Positions 1-5,950 of a stretch of 7,042 nt of DNA are shown here, in pieces. The position numbers and the translations under genes were made by a program. Source of the stretch: an uncultured Selenomonadaceae bacterium (lineage in GTDB: Bacteria > Bacillota > Negativicutes > Selenomonadales > Selenomonadaceae); the NCBI GenBank assembly GCA_945637225.1, contig CALZDE010000108.1, positions 1-7,042 on the forward strand, in the 5' to 3' direction. The notes beneath the pieces were generated by a model. The model searched no databases and had not been told where the DNA came from. It saw only the letters and a program-made list of their open reading frames with translations. Every line of letters begins with the position of its first letter. Position 1 is the stretch's first letter.

Positions 1-42
1 TGGCATTCATCCCCCACCTATAGAGGTGGGAGTCTTCTGCCA
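1..42. repeat. GC-rich palindrome resembling an IS200/IS605-type terminal hairpin (partial, at window edge)
   Basis: CCCACCT (13-19) and AGGTGGG (24-30) form a perfect 7-bp stem with the four-base loop ATAG. Outside it, TGGCA (1-5) and TGCCA (38-42) pair again across an asymmetric internal loop, so the whole 42 bases form an imperfect cruciform. There is no T tract after the stem, which argues against a plain rho-independent terminator. From memory, CCCCCACC-stem-GGTGGGAGT patterns resemble the subterminal hairpins of IS200/IS605 elements, where they close the element next to tnpB, and also dispersed REP-like repeats. No tnpA or tnpB coding sequence is visible, and the element, if any, would lie to the left of the window. 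Which end this is, and its orientation, cannot be decided here. Confidence 0.45.
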
Positions 43-52
43 CATTATGATA

Positions 53-88
53 AAAAACGCTTGATTATCATGGATATCAGGCGTTTTT
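53..88. terminator. bidirectional rho-independent terminator downstream of brnQ
   Basis: AAAAACGCTTGAT (53-65) pairs with ATCAGGCGTTTTT (76-88), a 13-bp stem with one T-G wobble and a 10-base loop. Read leftward, the stem is followed by a run of six U residues (complement of 52-57), as expected about 20 bases after the brnQ stop codon. Read rightward it ends in five T residues, so it could also stop transcripts entering from the left. Confidence 0.85.
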
Positions 89-109
89 GAATGGTCTGTT
101 TATTTGATT

Positions 110-1378
110 TTAACTTCTAATTCTGCAATATATTATTCCTAGGACAAACATCACCAGTGAAGGTATCAGCCATGCAAAGCCAATACCGTTTAAAGGAAGG
201 CAGCTGGATATTAAATCCATGGTAATTACTTTTTCTATTTCCTGTATAAGAGATACCGTAAAAGCTCCAAATACAGCAAATTGGCATGGCTCATAGAAAT
301 AAACAATTTCTCTTATGAACGCATAAAATGTCAAAATTATGAGGATTGGATAAAGGAGATTTAGGATTGGCACCGCCAGACTTATAATAGCGGTAGTACC
401 GAGATTAGATAAAATCCATGATACTATGGTGAATATCATTACTAAAATTTCGTAGCTGATGTGAAGGTGTTCCTCGAAGTATTCGCTTATTGAGGTCAGA
501 AGTCCAATAGCGGTTGTGAGGCAGGCAAAGCTTACGATTACGCTCAGAAGGTTTAAGCCCATATCTCCCATTAAGGTGTATACGAGAGCTACCAGAAGGC
601 GTGACTGGCTCATTTCTTCAGTAACATTTACAGAGGCTGTTGCACCAATGTAAGCAAGACCGCCATAGACCATAAATAATAGGAAAGTAGCGAAAAGACC
701 GCCCCATTTCAGCATGAATGACTGCTGGGAAAGTCGCTGATATCCTTTTTCTTTAATAGCATTCAGCATTGCAATTGCAAAGATAACTGCCGCCAGCATA
801 TCCATAGTCTGATAGCCTGCCAGCAAGCTGTCCTGAATTACAGTTTCCATGCTGTAGCTAGGTGCAATATCGCCAATTGGGTTAATAATGCTTACAGCTA
901 TCATAAAAAGCAGTGCTACGAGCATAATAGGAGCCATGCCGTTACCTATCAGGGAAACTACCTTGCTTTTTCTTATGGATGAAACAAAGGCAATTGCAAA
1001 AAATACAAAGGTAACAATCCATGAATTTACTTCGCCAAAGGCTGGAACCACGCCGATATCATATGTCAGTGAAGCTGTTCGCGGGATGGCTATACATGGT
1101 CCAATACATAAGCATATTGCTGATAGAAATATAAAAGTACATTTCCGCCCCAGAGGATTGACGATACCCTCAGAGCCTTCACCGATTTTTGCAATAGCAC
1201 AGATGATGAAAAGCCCCATGCCAATATCTACAAAAAGGAAGCACAAAAAGCCAACAAACCAGTTATCTCCTGACTGCCAGCCAAGATAAGGCGGAAAAAT
1301 CAAATTGCCGGCACCAAAAAAAAGAGCAAACAGTGCAAAGCCTATCTGCAAGGTGTCTTTTAATGTTCTGTTATTCAT
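110..1378 (-). CDS. brnQ: BrnQ-type branched-chain amino acid:cation symporter (LIVCS family)
   Basis: The 422-residue product is an inner-membrane carrier that imports leucine, isoleucine and valine with Na+ or H+. The family signature FALFALFFGAGNLIFPPYLG lies at residues 14-33. A second conserved block, GPCIAIPRTASLTYDIGV, lies at 93-110, and about twelve hydrophobic segments run along the chain. The length matches the family (roughly 420-450). The start at 1378 is chosen because GGAGG (complement of 1385-1389) sits six bases upstream and MNNRTLKDTL is a typical N-terminus. An in-frame ATG at 1432 would add 18 residues but lies upstream of the predicted transcription start, inside the promoter. 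The gene is monocistronic in this window, divergent from the S66 operon, and ends at the hairpin at 53-88. Exact substrate within the branched-chain group is inferred from family only. Confidence 0.93.
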   Translation of the reverse strand: MNNRTLKDTLQIGFALFALFFGAGNLIFPPYLGWQSGDNWFVGFLCFLFVDIGMGLFIICAIAKIGEGSEGIVNPLGRKCTFIFLSAICLCIGPCIAIPRTASLTYDIGVVPAFGEVNSWIVTFVFFAIAFVSSIRKSKVVSLIGNGMAPIMLVALLFMIAVSIINPIGDIAPSYSMETVIQDSLLAGYQTMDMLAAVIFAIAMLNAIKEKGYQRLSQQSFMLKWGGLFATFLLFMVYGGLAYIGATASVNVTEEMSQSRLLVALVYTLMGDMGLNLLSVIVSFACLTTAIGLLTSISEYFEEHLHISYEILVMIFTIVSWILSNLGTTAIISLAVPILNLLYPILIILTFYAFIREIVYFYEPCQFAVFGAFTVSLIQEIEKVITMDLISSCLPLNGIGFAWLIPSLVMFVLGIIYCRIRS

Positions 1379-1383
1379 CAAAA

Positions 1384-1390
1384 ACCTCCA
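1384..1390 (-). promoter_or_regulatory. Shine-Dalgarno sequence of brnQ
   Basis: The minus strand reads TGGAGGT here, with GGAGG six bases from the ATG at 1378. This decides the start against the upstream in-frame ATG at 1432. Confidence 0.85.
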
Positions 1391-1420
1391 AAATATTTTT
1401 CGTACAATGTAATTCTGCAT

Positions 1421-1449
1421 ATTATACCACAAAAAAACGTTTTTGACAA
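1421..1449 (-). promoter_or_regulatory. sigma-A-type promoter of brnQ with extended -10
   Basis: On the minus strand, TTGTCA (complement of 1444-1449) and TATAAT (complement of 1421-1426) are separated by exactly 17 bases. A TG one base before the -10 makes it an extended -10. The predicted start of transcription is near 1414, giving a leader of about 35 nt. The -35 box overlaps the -35 box of a rightward promoter candidate. Confidence 0.8.
1433..1444. promoter_or_regulatory. 12-bp perfect palindrome AAAAACGTTTTT, possible operator
   Basis: The palindrome lies between the -10 and -35 boxes of the brnQ promoter and touches the -35 box of the rightward candidate promoter. A dimeric regulator bound here would block both directions. 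A/T runs around CG also arise by chance in AT-rich DNA, so operator function is an inference from position only. Confidence 0.35.
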
Positions 1450-1472
1450 TGTGTTTTTATAAATATTATTAT
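1443..1472 (+). promoter_or_regulatory. candidate upstream rightward promoter for the S66-queC-dsdA operon
   Basis: A perfect consensus TTGACA (1443-1448) is followed after 18 bases by TATTAT (1467-1472). Another TATTAT at 1464-1469 gives a less favourable 15-base spacer. A transcript would start near 1479 and carry about 100 nt before the first gene. Its -35 overlaps that of brnQ on the other strand. Confidence 0.5.
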
Positions 1473-1503
1473 CATGGTTCAGTATGTAATGAATAAAATA
1501 GCA

Positions 1504-1533
1504 TTGTACTTTATTGAAGTAGTATGTTATAAT
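1504..1533 (+). promoter_or_regulatory. candidate proximal rightward promoter with extended -10
   Basis: TATAAT at 1528-1533 is preceded by TG at 1525-1526, a perfect extended -10 (TGnTATAAT). The -35 position holds only TTGTAC (1504-1509, 18-base spacer), a weak match, which is tolerable for extended -10 promoters. Transcription would start near 1540, leaving about 40 nt before the start codon at 1581. Confidence 0.65.
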
Positions 1534-1564
1534 AGGAATGTAGTTTTGAGAAAAATAGTTTAAT

Positions 1565-1571
1565 GAAGGAG
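1565..1571 (+). promoter_or_regulatory. Shine-Dalgarno sequence deciding the S66 gene start
   Basis: GAAGGAG is nine bases from the ATG at 1581 and only three from the ATG at 1575. It lies downstream of the ATG at 1563, which has no ribosome binding site of its own. The ATG at 1581 is therefore preferred. Confidence 0.7.
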
Positions 1572-1580
1572 ATGATGAGG

Positions 1581-2426
1581 ATGCGCAGAGGTGACAGGAT
1601 AGGTATTGTATGCTGTTCTAACTGCCTTTCAAAGCAGGATATACCAGTAATTGATGATTTGACCTGTAAGATGGGCTATTTTGATTTGGAGCCAGTGCTT
1701 AGTGATTATCTCTTTCAGGATAAATATGGCAGAAATCCTTCAGGCAAAGTAAGGGCAGAGGCTTTGATGCAGATGTACGCTGACCCTGATATTACAGCTG
1801 TATGGGATGTTTCTGGCGGTGATATTGCCAATGAGGTGCTTTGCCACCTTGATTTTCAGTTTATGTGCAGTTCAGAAGCAGTTTATTGGGGCTACAGTGA
1901 TAACACTACAATTGCCAATGCTATTTACAGCATGAATGGTGAGAGGTCTGTTCTTTATCAGCCAAAGAATTTTACCCGTACTGAGGGCGGTATGCAGTTG
2001 GAGTGTCTAGAAAGCTTCCTCAACAATAATGATGATAATATGCTATTGGATTTCGGCTATGAATTTGTGCAGGGTGAGGAAATGCATGGTACTGTTATTG
2101 GTGGAAATGCCCGCTGTTTTTTGAAGCTGGCTGGCACACCGTTTTTCCCTGATATCAAGGGGCATATTCTTTTGCTTGAAGGCTGGCGGGGCGGAGTAGA
2201 ACAGCTTACGACCTATTTCAGTCAGTTAAAGCAAATGGGTGTTTTTGAGCAGGTAAACGGTGTTCTATTGGGGACATTTACCCAGTTGGCAGAGGAAGGA
2301 AAGTATAAGGCAGAGGATATTTTGAAAAACTTTGTGCCTGATTATCTTCCTGTAGCAGTAACGCCTGATGTTGGTCATGCGCATAGTGCAAAGGCTGTCA
2401 TGATTGGCGGTTACTACCGTCTTTAA
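1581..2426 (+). CDS. S66-family LD-carboxypeptidase-like serine peptidase
   Basis: The product has 281 residues from the ATG at 1581, or 287 if the ATG at 1563 is used. Family S66 (LdcA, MccF) contains cytoplasmic serine peptidases. LdcA removes the terminal D-Ala from murein tetrapeptides during recycling, and MccF cleaves microcin C-type peptide-nucleotides. The family's Ser-Glu-His triad is visible, numbering from the 1563 start: Ser112 in GYSDNTT, Glu206 in LLLEGWRGG, and His272 in PDVGHAH. The N-terminal GDRIGIV strand is typical, but the usual Pro-Ser after it is replaced by CCSN. The protein is slightly shorter than typical members (about 300-340). No signal peptide is evident. It is the first gene of a probable five-gene operon and queC follows after 50 bp. 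Membership of S66 is clear; whether the substrate is a murein peptide or a toxic peptide conjugate cannot be told from sequence. Confidence 0.88.
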   Translation: MRRGDRIGIVCCSNCLSKQDIPVIDDLTCKMGYFDLEPVLSDYLFQDKYGRNPSGKVRAEALMQMYADPDITAVWDVSGGDIANEVLCHLDFQFMCSSEAVYWGYSDNTTIANAIYSMNGERSVLYQPKNFTRTEGGMQLECLESFLNNNDDNMLLDFGYEFVQGEEMHGTVIGGNARCFLKLAGTPFFPDIKGHILLLEGWRGGVEQLTTYFSQLKQMGVFEQVNGVLLGTFTQLAEEGKYKAEDILKNFVPDYLPVAVTPDVGHAHSAKAVMIGGYYRL

Positions 2427-2461
2427 TATAGATTTTTAGAGAAAAAGCAGTTCTTAGGTCT

Positions 2462-2468
2462 GGAGAGG
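2462..2468 (+). promoter_or_regulatory. Shine-Dalgarno sequence deciding the queC start
   Basis: GGAGAGG is eight bases from the ATG at 2477. It overlaps the in-frame GTG at 2468, which therefore is unlikely to be the start. Confidence 0.7.
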
Positions 2469-2476
2469 TGTATCGA

Positions 2477-3160
2477 ATGAAAGCAATGGTTTTAGCGAGT
2501 GGCGGACTGGATTCTACCACTGCGTTGGCTTTAGCTGTAGATAAGCATGGTAAGGATAATGTTATTGCACTGACTATTTCCAATGGTCAGAAGCATGATA
2601 AGGAAATTCAGACTGCTATTAAGGTTGCTGAATATTATGGTGTAGAGCATTTATTTTTGGATTTGACGAAGATTTTTCAGTACAGTGACTGTTCACTTTT
2701 GAAGCATTCCGATGAAGCAATTCCAGAAAAAAGCTATGCAGAGCAGATTGAGGAAACCAAAGGAGATACTCCTGTAAGTACCTATGTACCATTTAGAAAT
2801 GGTTTGTTCCTGTCTTCAGCGGCTAGTATTGCTATCAGCAAGGAATGTAATGTGATTTATTATGGTGCGCATTCTGATGATGCGGCTGGCTTTGCTTATC
2901 CAGATTGTTCTCAGGATTTTGTAGACTATATGAATAAGGCGATTTATGAGGGATCAGGTCATCAGCTGAAACTTGAAGCTCCTTTTGCCACTTTTACCAA
3001 GAAGGATATAGTGCGCATGGGAATAGAGCTGAAGGTACCTTATGAGCTTACATGGTCCTGCTATGAGGGCAATGATAAACCATGTGGCAAGTGCGGTACT
3101 TGTATTGACAGACAGGCGGCTTTTGAAGCAAATGGCATTACTGACCCTGTTTTAGCATAA
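2477..3160 (+). CDS. queC: 7-cyano-7-deazaguanine synthase QueC
   Basis: QueC converts 7-carboxy-7-deazaguanine to preQ0 with ammonia and ATP in the cytoplasm, a step of the queuosine tRNA-modification pathway. The 227-residue product has the N-type ATP-pyrophosphatase P-loop SGGLDS at residues 8-13 and the downstream NGQKHDKEI block. YVPFRN lies at 103-108, and GAHSDDAAGFAYPDC at 130-144 is the substrate-binding region. Four zinc-binding cysteines are at 195, 203, 206 and 209 (C-x7-C-x2-C-x2-C). Length and motifs match canonical QueC. The start at 2477 gives the usual MKAMVLASGG N-terminus and has a well-spaced Shine-Dalgarno; a GTG at 2468 would add three residues. The usual partners queD, queE, queF and folE are not in this window. 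It lies 50 bp after the S66 gene and 22 bp before dsdA, so it is probably cotranscribed with both. Confidence 0.95.
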   Translation: MKAMVLASGGLDSTTALALAVDKHGKDNVIALTISNGQKHDKEIQTAIKVAEYYGVEHLFLDLTKIFQYSDCSLLKHSDEAIPEKSYAEQIEETKGDTPVSTYVPFRNGLFLSSAASIAISKECNVIYYGAHSDDAAGFAYPDCSQDFVDYMNKAIYEGSGHQLKLEAPFATFTKKDIVRMGIELKVPYELTWSCYEGNDKPCGKCGTCIDRQAAFEANGITDPVLA

Positions 3161-3182
3161 AAGTAAAGAGAGGACGACAGAT

Positions 3183-4535
3183 ATGGAAATAGATAACATG
3201 ACAGCCCTTGAGGTACGCAATGCTCTTTTAAATGATATGCAGAATGGTATCAATGCAGCATGGCGCAATCCTGCAAAGATACCTTATGCGGAGGCTATTG
3301 GACATGCTCCACTAGGTCGTGTAGATGTTTTTGATGCCAGACTTCGCGTAAAGCATTTTGCTCCTCTTATGATGAAGCTTTTTCCAGAGACAGCGGCGAA
3401 TAATGGTATCATTGAGTCTGATTTAGTGAAAATAGATAATATGAAGCAGTTCCTTAATGATAAAAAGAATTGCAATATTCTTGGCGATCTTTTCATTAAG
3501 ATGGACGGTGAGCTGGCGGTAGCTGGTTCTGTGAAGGCTCGTGGCGGTATTTATGAGGTTCTTTGCTTTGCAGAAAAAATTGCTTTAGAAAAAGGAATTT
3601 TAGATGATGACGAGGACGACCATACCAAATTAGCGACTCCATCGGCAAAAGAAATTTTCAGTCAGTATACCATTCAGGTGGGCTCTACTGGCAACCTCGG
3701 TCTCAGCGTTGGCATTATGGCGGCTGTTTTAGGCTTTAAGGCTGTAGTCCACATGTCTTCTGATGCGAAGGAATGGAAAAAGGCACTTCTTCGTGAAAAG
3801 GGCGTTACTGTGGTAGAATATGAGGGAAATTACAGTGAGGCAGTAGCTAAAGGACGTGAAGCCGCTTCCAAGGATGAGTTTACCCATTTCGTGGATGATG
3901 AAAAATCCGTAGATTTGCTGCTGGGTTATTCTGTTTCTGCTCATTATCTGAAAAAACAGCTGAAAAAGAAAAATATTTTGGTAGACGAAAATCATCCTCT
4001 TTTGGTGTATATTCCATGTGGTGTAGGCGGTGCTCCTGCTGGTATTACCTTGGGCTTGAAGCTGGCATTTGGCGATAATGTACATTGCTTCTTTGTAGAG
4101 CCTGTAAGTGCGCCTTGTATGCTTCTTGGTCTTGTTACTGGTCTTTTCGAGCATATTTCTGTGCAAGATATTGGACTTTCAGGTAAAACAGAAGCTGATG
4201 GTTTAGCTGTCAGCAGGCCATCTGGTCTGGCAAGCCGTTTAATTCGTCCTTTCCTCAGCGGAGAAATGACAGTGCATGACAGAATGCTCAACCGTTACCT
4301 GAAGGCTTTGTGGAATACAGAGGGCCTGTTCATTGAGCCTAGTGCCTGTGCGGCATTTGAGGGTGTGGCGGTACTGCATAGTATTGAGACTGCTGAATAT
4401 GCTGACTCAGTGATGAATATAAAAGATGGTACGATGAAAAATGCTACTCATATTGTCTGGGCTACTGGCGGTGGTCTGGTGCCTGAAGAAATTCGTCAGG
4501 AGCTTATTAATAAGGCCGAATATACTGAGGAATAA
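3183..4535 (+). CDS. dsdA: D-serine ammonia-lyase (D-serine dehydratase)
   Basis: This PLP-dependent cytoplasmic enzyme converts D-serine to pyruvate and ammonia (EC 4.3.1.18). The 450-residue product is close to the 442 of E. coli DsdA. The PLP-binding lysine is Lys118 in GSVKARGGIYEVL, the same number as in E. coli. The glycine-rich phosphate loop is STGNLGLS (168-175). Other conserved blocks are CGVGGAPAG (279-287), SVQDIGLSGKTEADGLAV (326-343) and WATGGGLVPEE near the C-terminus. This pattern distinguishes bacterial DsdA from biosynthetic threonine dehydratase. GAGAGGA at 3168-3174, eight bases from the ATG, supports the start. No dsdC-type regulator or dsdX-type permease is adjacent, unlike in E. 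coli. It follows queC by 22 bp and precedes an MFS gene by 33 bp. The enzyme appears intact. Confidence 0.96.
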   Translation: MEIDNMTALEVRNALLNDMQNGINAAWRNPAKIPYAEAIGHAPLGRVDVFDARLRVKHFAPLMMKLFPETAANNGIIESDLVKIDNMKQFLNDKKNCNILGDLFIKMDGELAVAGSVKARGGIYEVLCFAEKIALEKGILDDDEDDHTKLATPSAKEIFSQYTIQVGSTGNLGLSVGIMAAVLGFKAVVHMSSDAKEWKKALLREKGVTVVEYEGNYSEAVAKGREAASKDEFTHFVDDEKSVDLLLGYSVSAHYLKKQLKKKNILVDENHPLLVYIPCGVGGAPAGITLGLKLAFGDNVHCFFVEPVSAPCMLLGLVTGLFEHISVQDIGLSGKTEADGLAVSRPSGLASRLIRPFLSGEMTVHDRMLNRYLKALWNTEGLFIEPSACAAFEGVAVLHSIETAEYADSVMNIKDGTMKNATHIVWATGGGLVPEEIRQELINKAEYTEE

Positions 4536-4553
4536 ATTTTTAAAAATAAGTCT

Positions 4554-4562
4554 AAGAAGTGA
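4554..4562 (+). promoter_or_regulatory. Shine-Dalgarno sequence supporting a TTG start
   Basis: AAGAAGTGA, a near match to AAGGAGGTGA, lies six bases before TTG at 4569. No ATG occurs before the first membrane segment, so the TTG start is well supported. Confidence 0.6.
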
Positions 4563-4568
4563 GTTTAT

Positions 4569-5918
4569 TTGAGTTCAGAAAAATATGTTTTTTATTCAAC
4601 TATTATAGCCTCATTTATAGGAGCATTTACTGGTTCCTCACTGAATGTAGCTTTGCCTGTGATGGGCGTGGAGTTTGGCGCTTCGGCAGATGAACTGGGC
4701 TTTATTGTATCAGCTTATTTTTTCGGTTCTTCCATGCTGCTCCTTCCAATGGGACGAGTGGCGGACATTGTGGGACAAAGAAAGATTTATACCATTGGCA
4801 TTCTCTGTTTTTCCGTAATAAGCGTGATACTTGGCTTTGGAAATTCTGTAACCTTTCTGAGTATTGGGCGTTTTTTTCAGGGCTGTTCATTGGCACTTGT
4901 CTTTGGCACGAGCATGGCTATTCTTGTTGCTTCCCATAAACCGACAGAACGGGGCAGGATTTTAGGAAGTTCTGTTACAGCTGTTTATACGGGACTTTCC
5001 TTGGGACCGGTTGTGGGAGGATTTATCTGTGAATATCTTGGCTGGCGGCCAATTTTCTTTCTTACATCGTTGCTGATGCTGATAAGCGTGATTCTTATAA
5101 GCCGTGTCAAAGAAGAATGGTATGGCGGTAAGGATTCTAAGCTTGATGTGAAGGGTGCGGTCTGTTACTTAATGGCAACACCGCTTTTCCTTTATGGTCT
5201 TACAGAAATAGATTCTGATTTGGGGCAAAAGCTGTTGGTGGCAGGTGTTGTTTTGCTGATAACATTTATCTGGTGGCAGCTTAAGGCACCGTCTCCTCTT
5301 TTGGATATAAGAATATTCAAGGGTAATAAGGTATTTACCTTAAGCAATATAGCATCCATGATACATTACAGTGCAACATTTTCCATAGGATTTATGATAT
5401 CTCTTTATTTGCAGAGTGTATGCTCAATGTCTCCTTCAAGGGCAGGATTTTTTATTTTGTTTCAGTCTATAATGATGGCTTTGATTTCGAGGTGGGCAGG
5501 AGCTTTGTCTGACAGAATTTCCCCTGGCAAGGTAGCTTCAGCAGGTATGGCTATAAACTGTGCATGTCTTTTTGCTATGTCTACATTTTCAGAGGATACG
5601 CCTTTGGGATTTGTGGTATTGCTTCTTATGCTTACAGGCTTGGGAATGGGAATTTTCTCATCACCTAACAATAATGCCATTATGGGAGCGGTGACACCTA
5701 AGGAATATGGTACAGCGGCTTCAGTGCTATCTACAATGCGTACTTATGGACAGAGCTTTTCTATGGCATTTGTGACAATTTTGCTTTCTTACTATGATGT
5801 AGGTCATGTTATTGCTGGCAGTTATGGAACGTTTTTAGAAGCTTCAGAAATGTGCTATAAAATAATGGCGGTTCTTTGCCTTGCAGGTGTGCTCATGTCT
5901 TTGGCAAGAAATAAATAG
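4569..5918 (+). CDS. MFS transporter, DHA2-type drug:H+ antiporter family
   Basis: The 449-residue membrane protein has about fourteen hydrophobic segments, as in the DHA2 group of the major facilitator superfamily, whose members mostly export drugs, bile salts or metabolites against protons. GSSLNVALPVM (22-32) corresponds to the motif in the first membrane helix (D1). GRVADIVGQRK (62-72) is motif A between helices 2 and 3. The helix-5 antiporter motif C appears as TGLSLGPVVGG (141-151). A cytoplasmic linker around 180-196 separates the halves. The start codon is TTG, with a Shine-Dalgarno six bases upstream. It follows dsdA by 33 bp and precedes the coiled-coil gene by 32 bp. Substrate cannot be read from sequence. 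Uptake of D-serine is possible given dsdA next door, but motif C favours export. A multidrug or metabolite exporter is the safest description. Confidence 0.9.
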   Translation: MSSEKYVFYSTIIASFIGAFTGSSLNVALPVMGVEFGASADELGFIVSAYFFGSSMLLLPMGRVADIVGQRKIYTIGILCFSVISVILGFGNSVTFLSIGRFFQGCSLALVFGTSMAILVASHKPTERGRILGSSVTAVYTGLSLGPVVGGFICEYLGWRPIFFLTSLLMLISVILISRVKEEWYGGKDSKLDVKGAVCYLMATPLFLYGLTEIDSDLGQKLLVAGVVLLITFIWWQLKAPSPLLDIRIFKGNKVFTLSNIASMIHYSATFSIGFMISLYLQSVCSMSPSRAGFFILFQSIMMALISRWAGALSDRISPGKVASAGMAINCACLFAMSTFSEDTPLGFVVLLLMLTGLGMGIFSSPNNNAIMGAVTPKEYGTAASVLSTMRTYGQSFSMAFVTILLSYYDVGHVIAGSYGTFLEASEMCYKIMAVLCLAGVLMSLARNK

Positions 5919-5950
5919 ATAAAATGATTAACTGAAAAAGAGTGATGTAT

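Larger units (their letters stand above)
1402..1509. repeat. three ACAATG/CATTGT boxes in the divergent promoter region
   Basis: GTACAATG (1402-1409) and its exact reverse complement CATTGTAC (1502-1509) flank the divergent promoters. A third copy, ACAATGT, occurs at 1446-1452, sharing its first seven bases with the unit at 1404-1410. One box lies just after the predicted brnQ transcription start, one overlaps the brnQ -35, and one overlaps the -35 position of the second rightward promoter. This placement suits a regulator binding site, but no regulator gene is in the window. Confidence 0.35.

Noticed and set aside
888..1289. Plus-strand open frame of 133 codons inside brnQ
   Set aside because: It lies wholly opposite the well-supported brnQ gene, has no family resemblance and no Shine-Dalgarno. 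It is a shadow frame.
1489..1563. 24-codon upstream frame (MNKIALYFIE...) whose TAA overlaps the ATG at 1563
   Set aside because: It has no Shine-Dalgarno and contains the extended -10 promoter, so the proximal transcript would not include it. There is no leader-peptide run of regulatory codons, and the TAATG overlap is probably chance.
2427..2476. Possible preQ1 riboswitch before queC
   Set aside because: The 50-base gap lacks the paired stem and the A-rich tail ending in the conserved pairing segment. It is also internal to an apparent operon.
3729..4291. Two minus-strand open frames (99 and 145 codons) inside dsdA
   Set aside because: Both are antisense to a strongly conserved enzyme and have shadow-like composition with no recognisable motif.
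4536..4550. ATTTTTAAAAAT palindrome after dsdA as a terminator
   Set aside because: The stem has no G-C pairs and no loop, so it would not form a stable terminator. The next gene follows closely.
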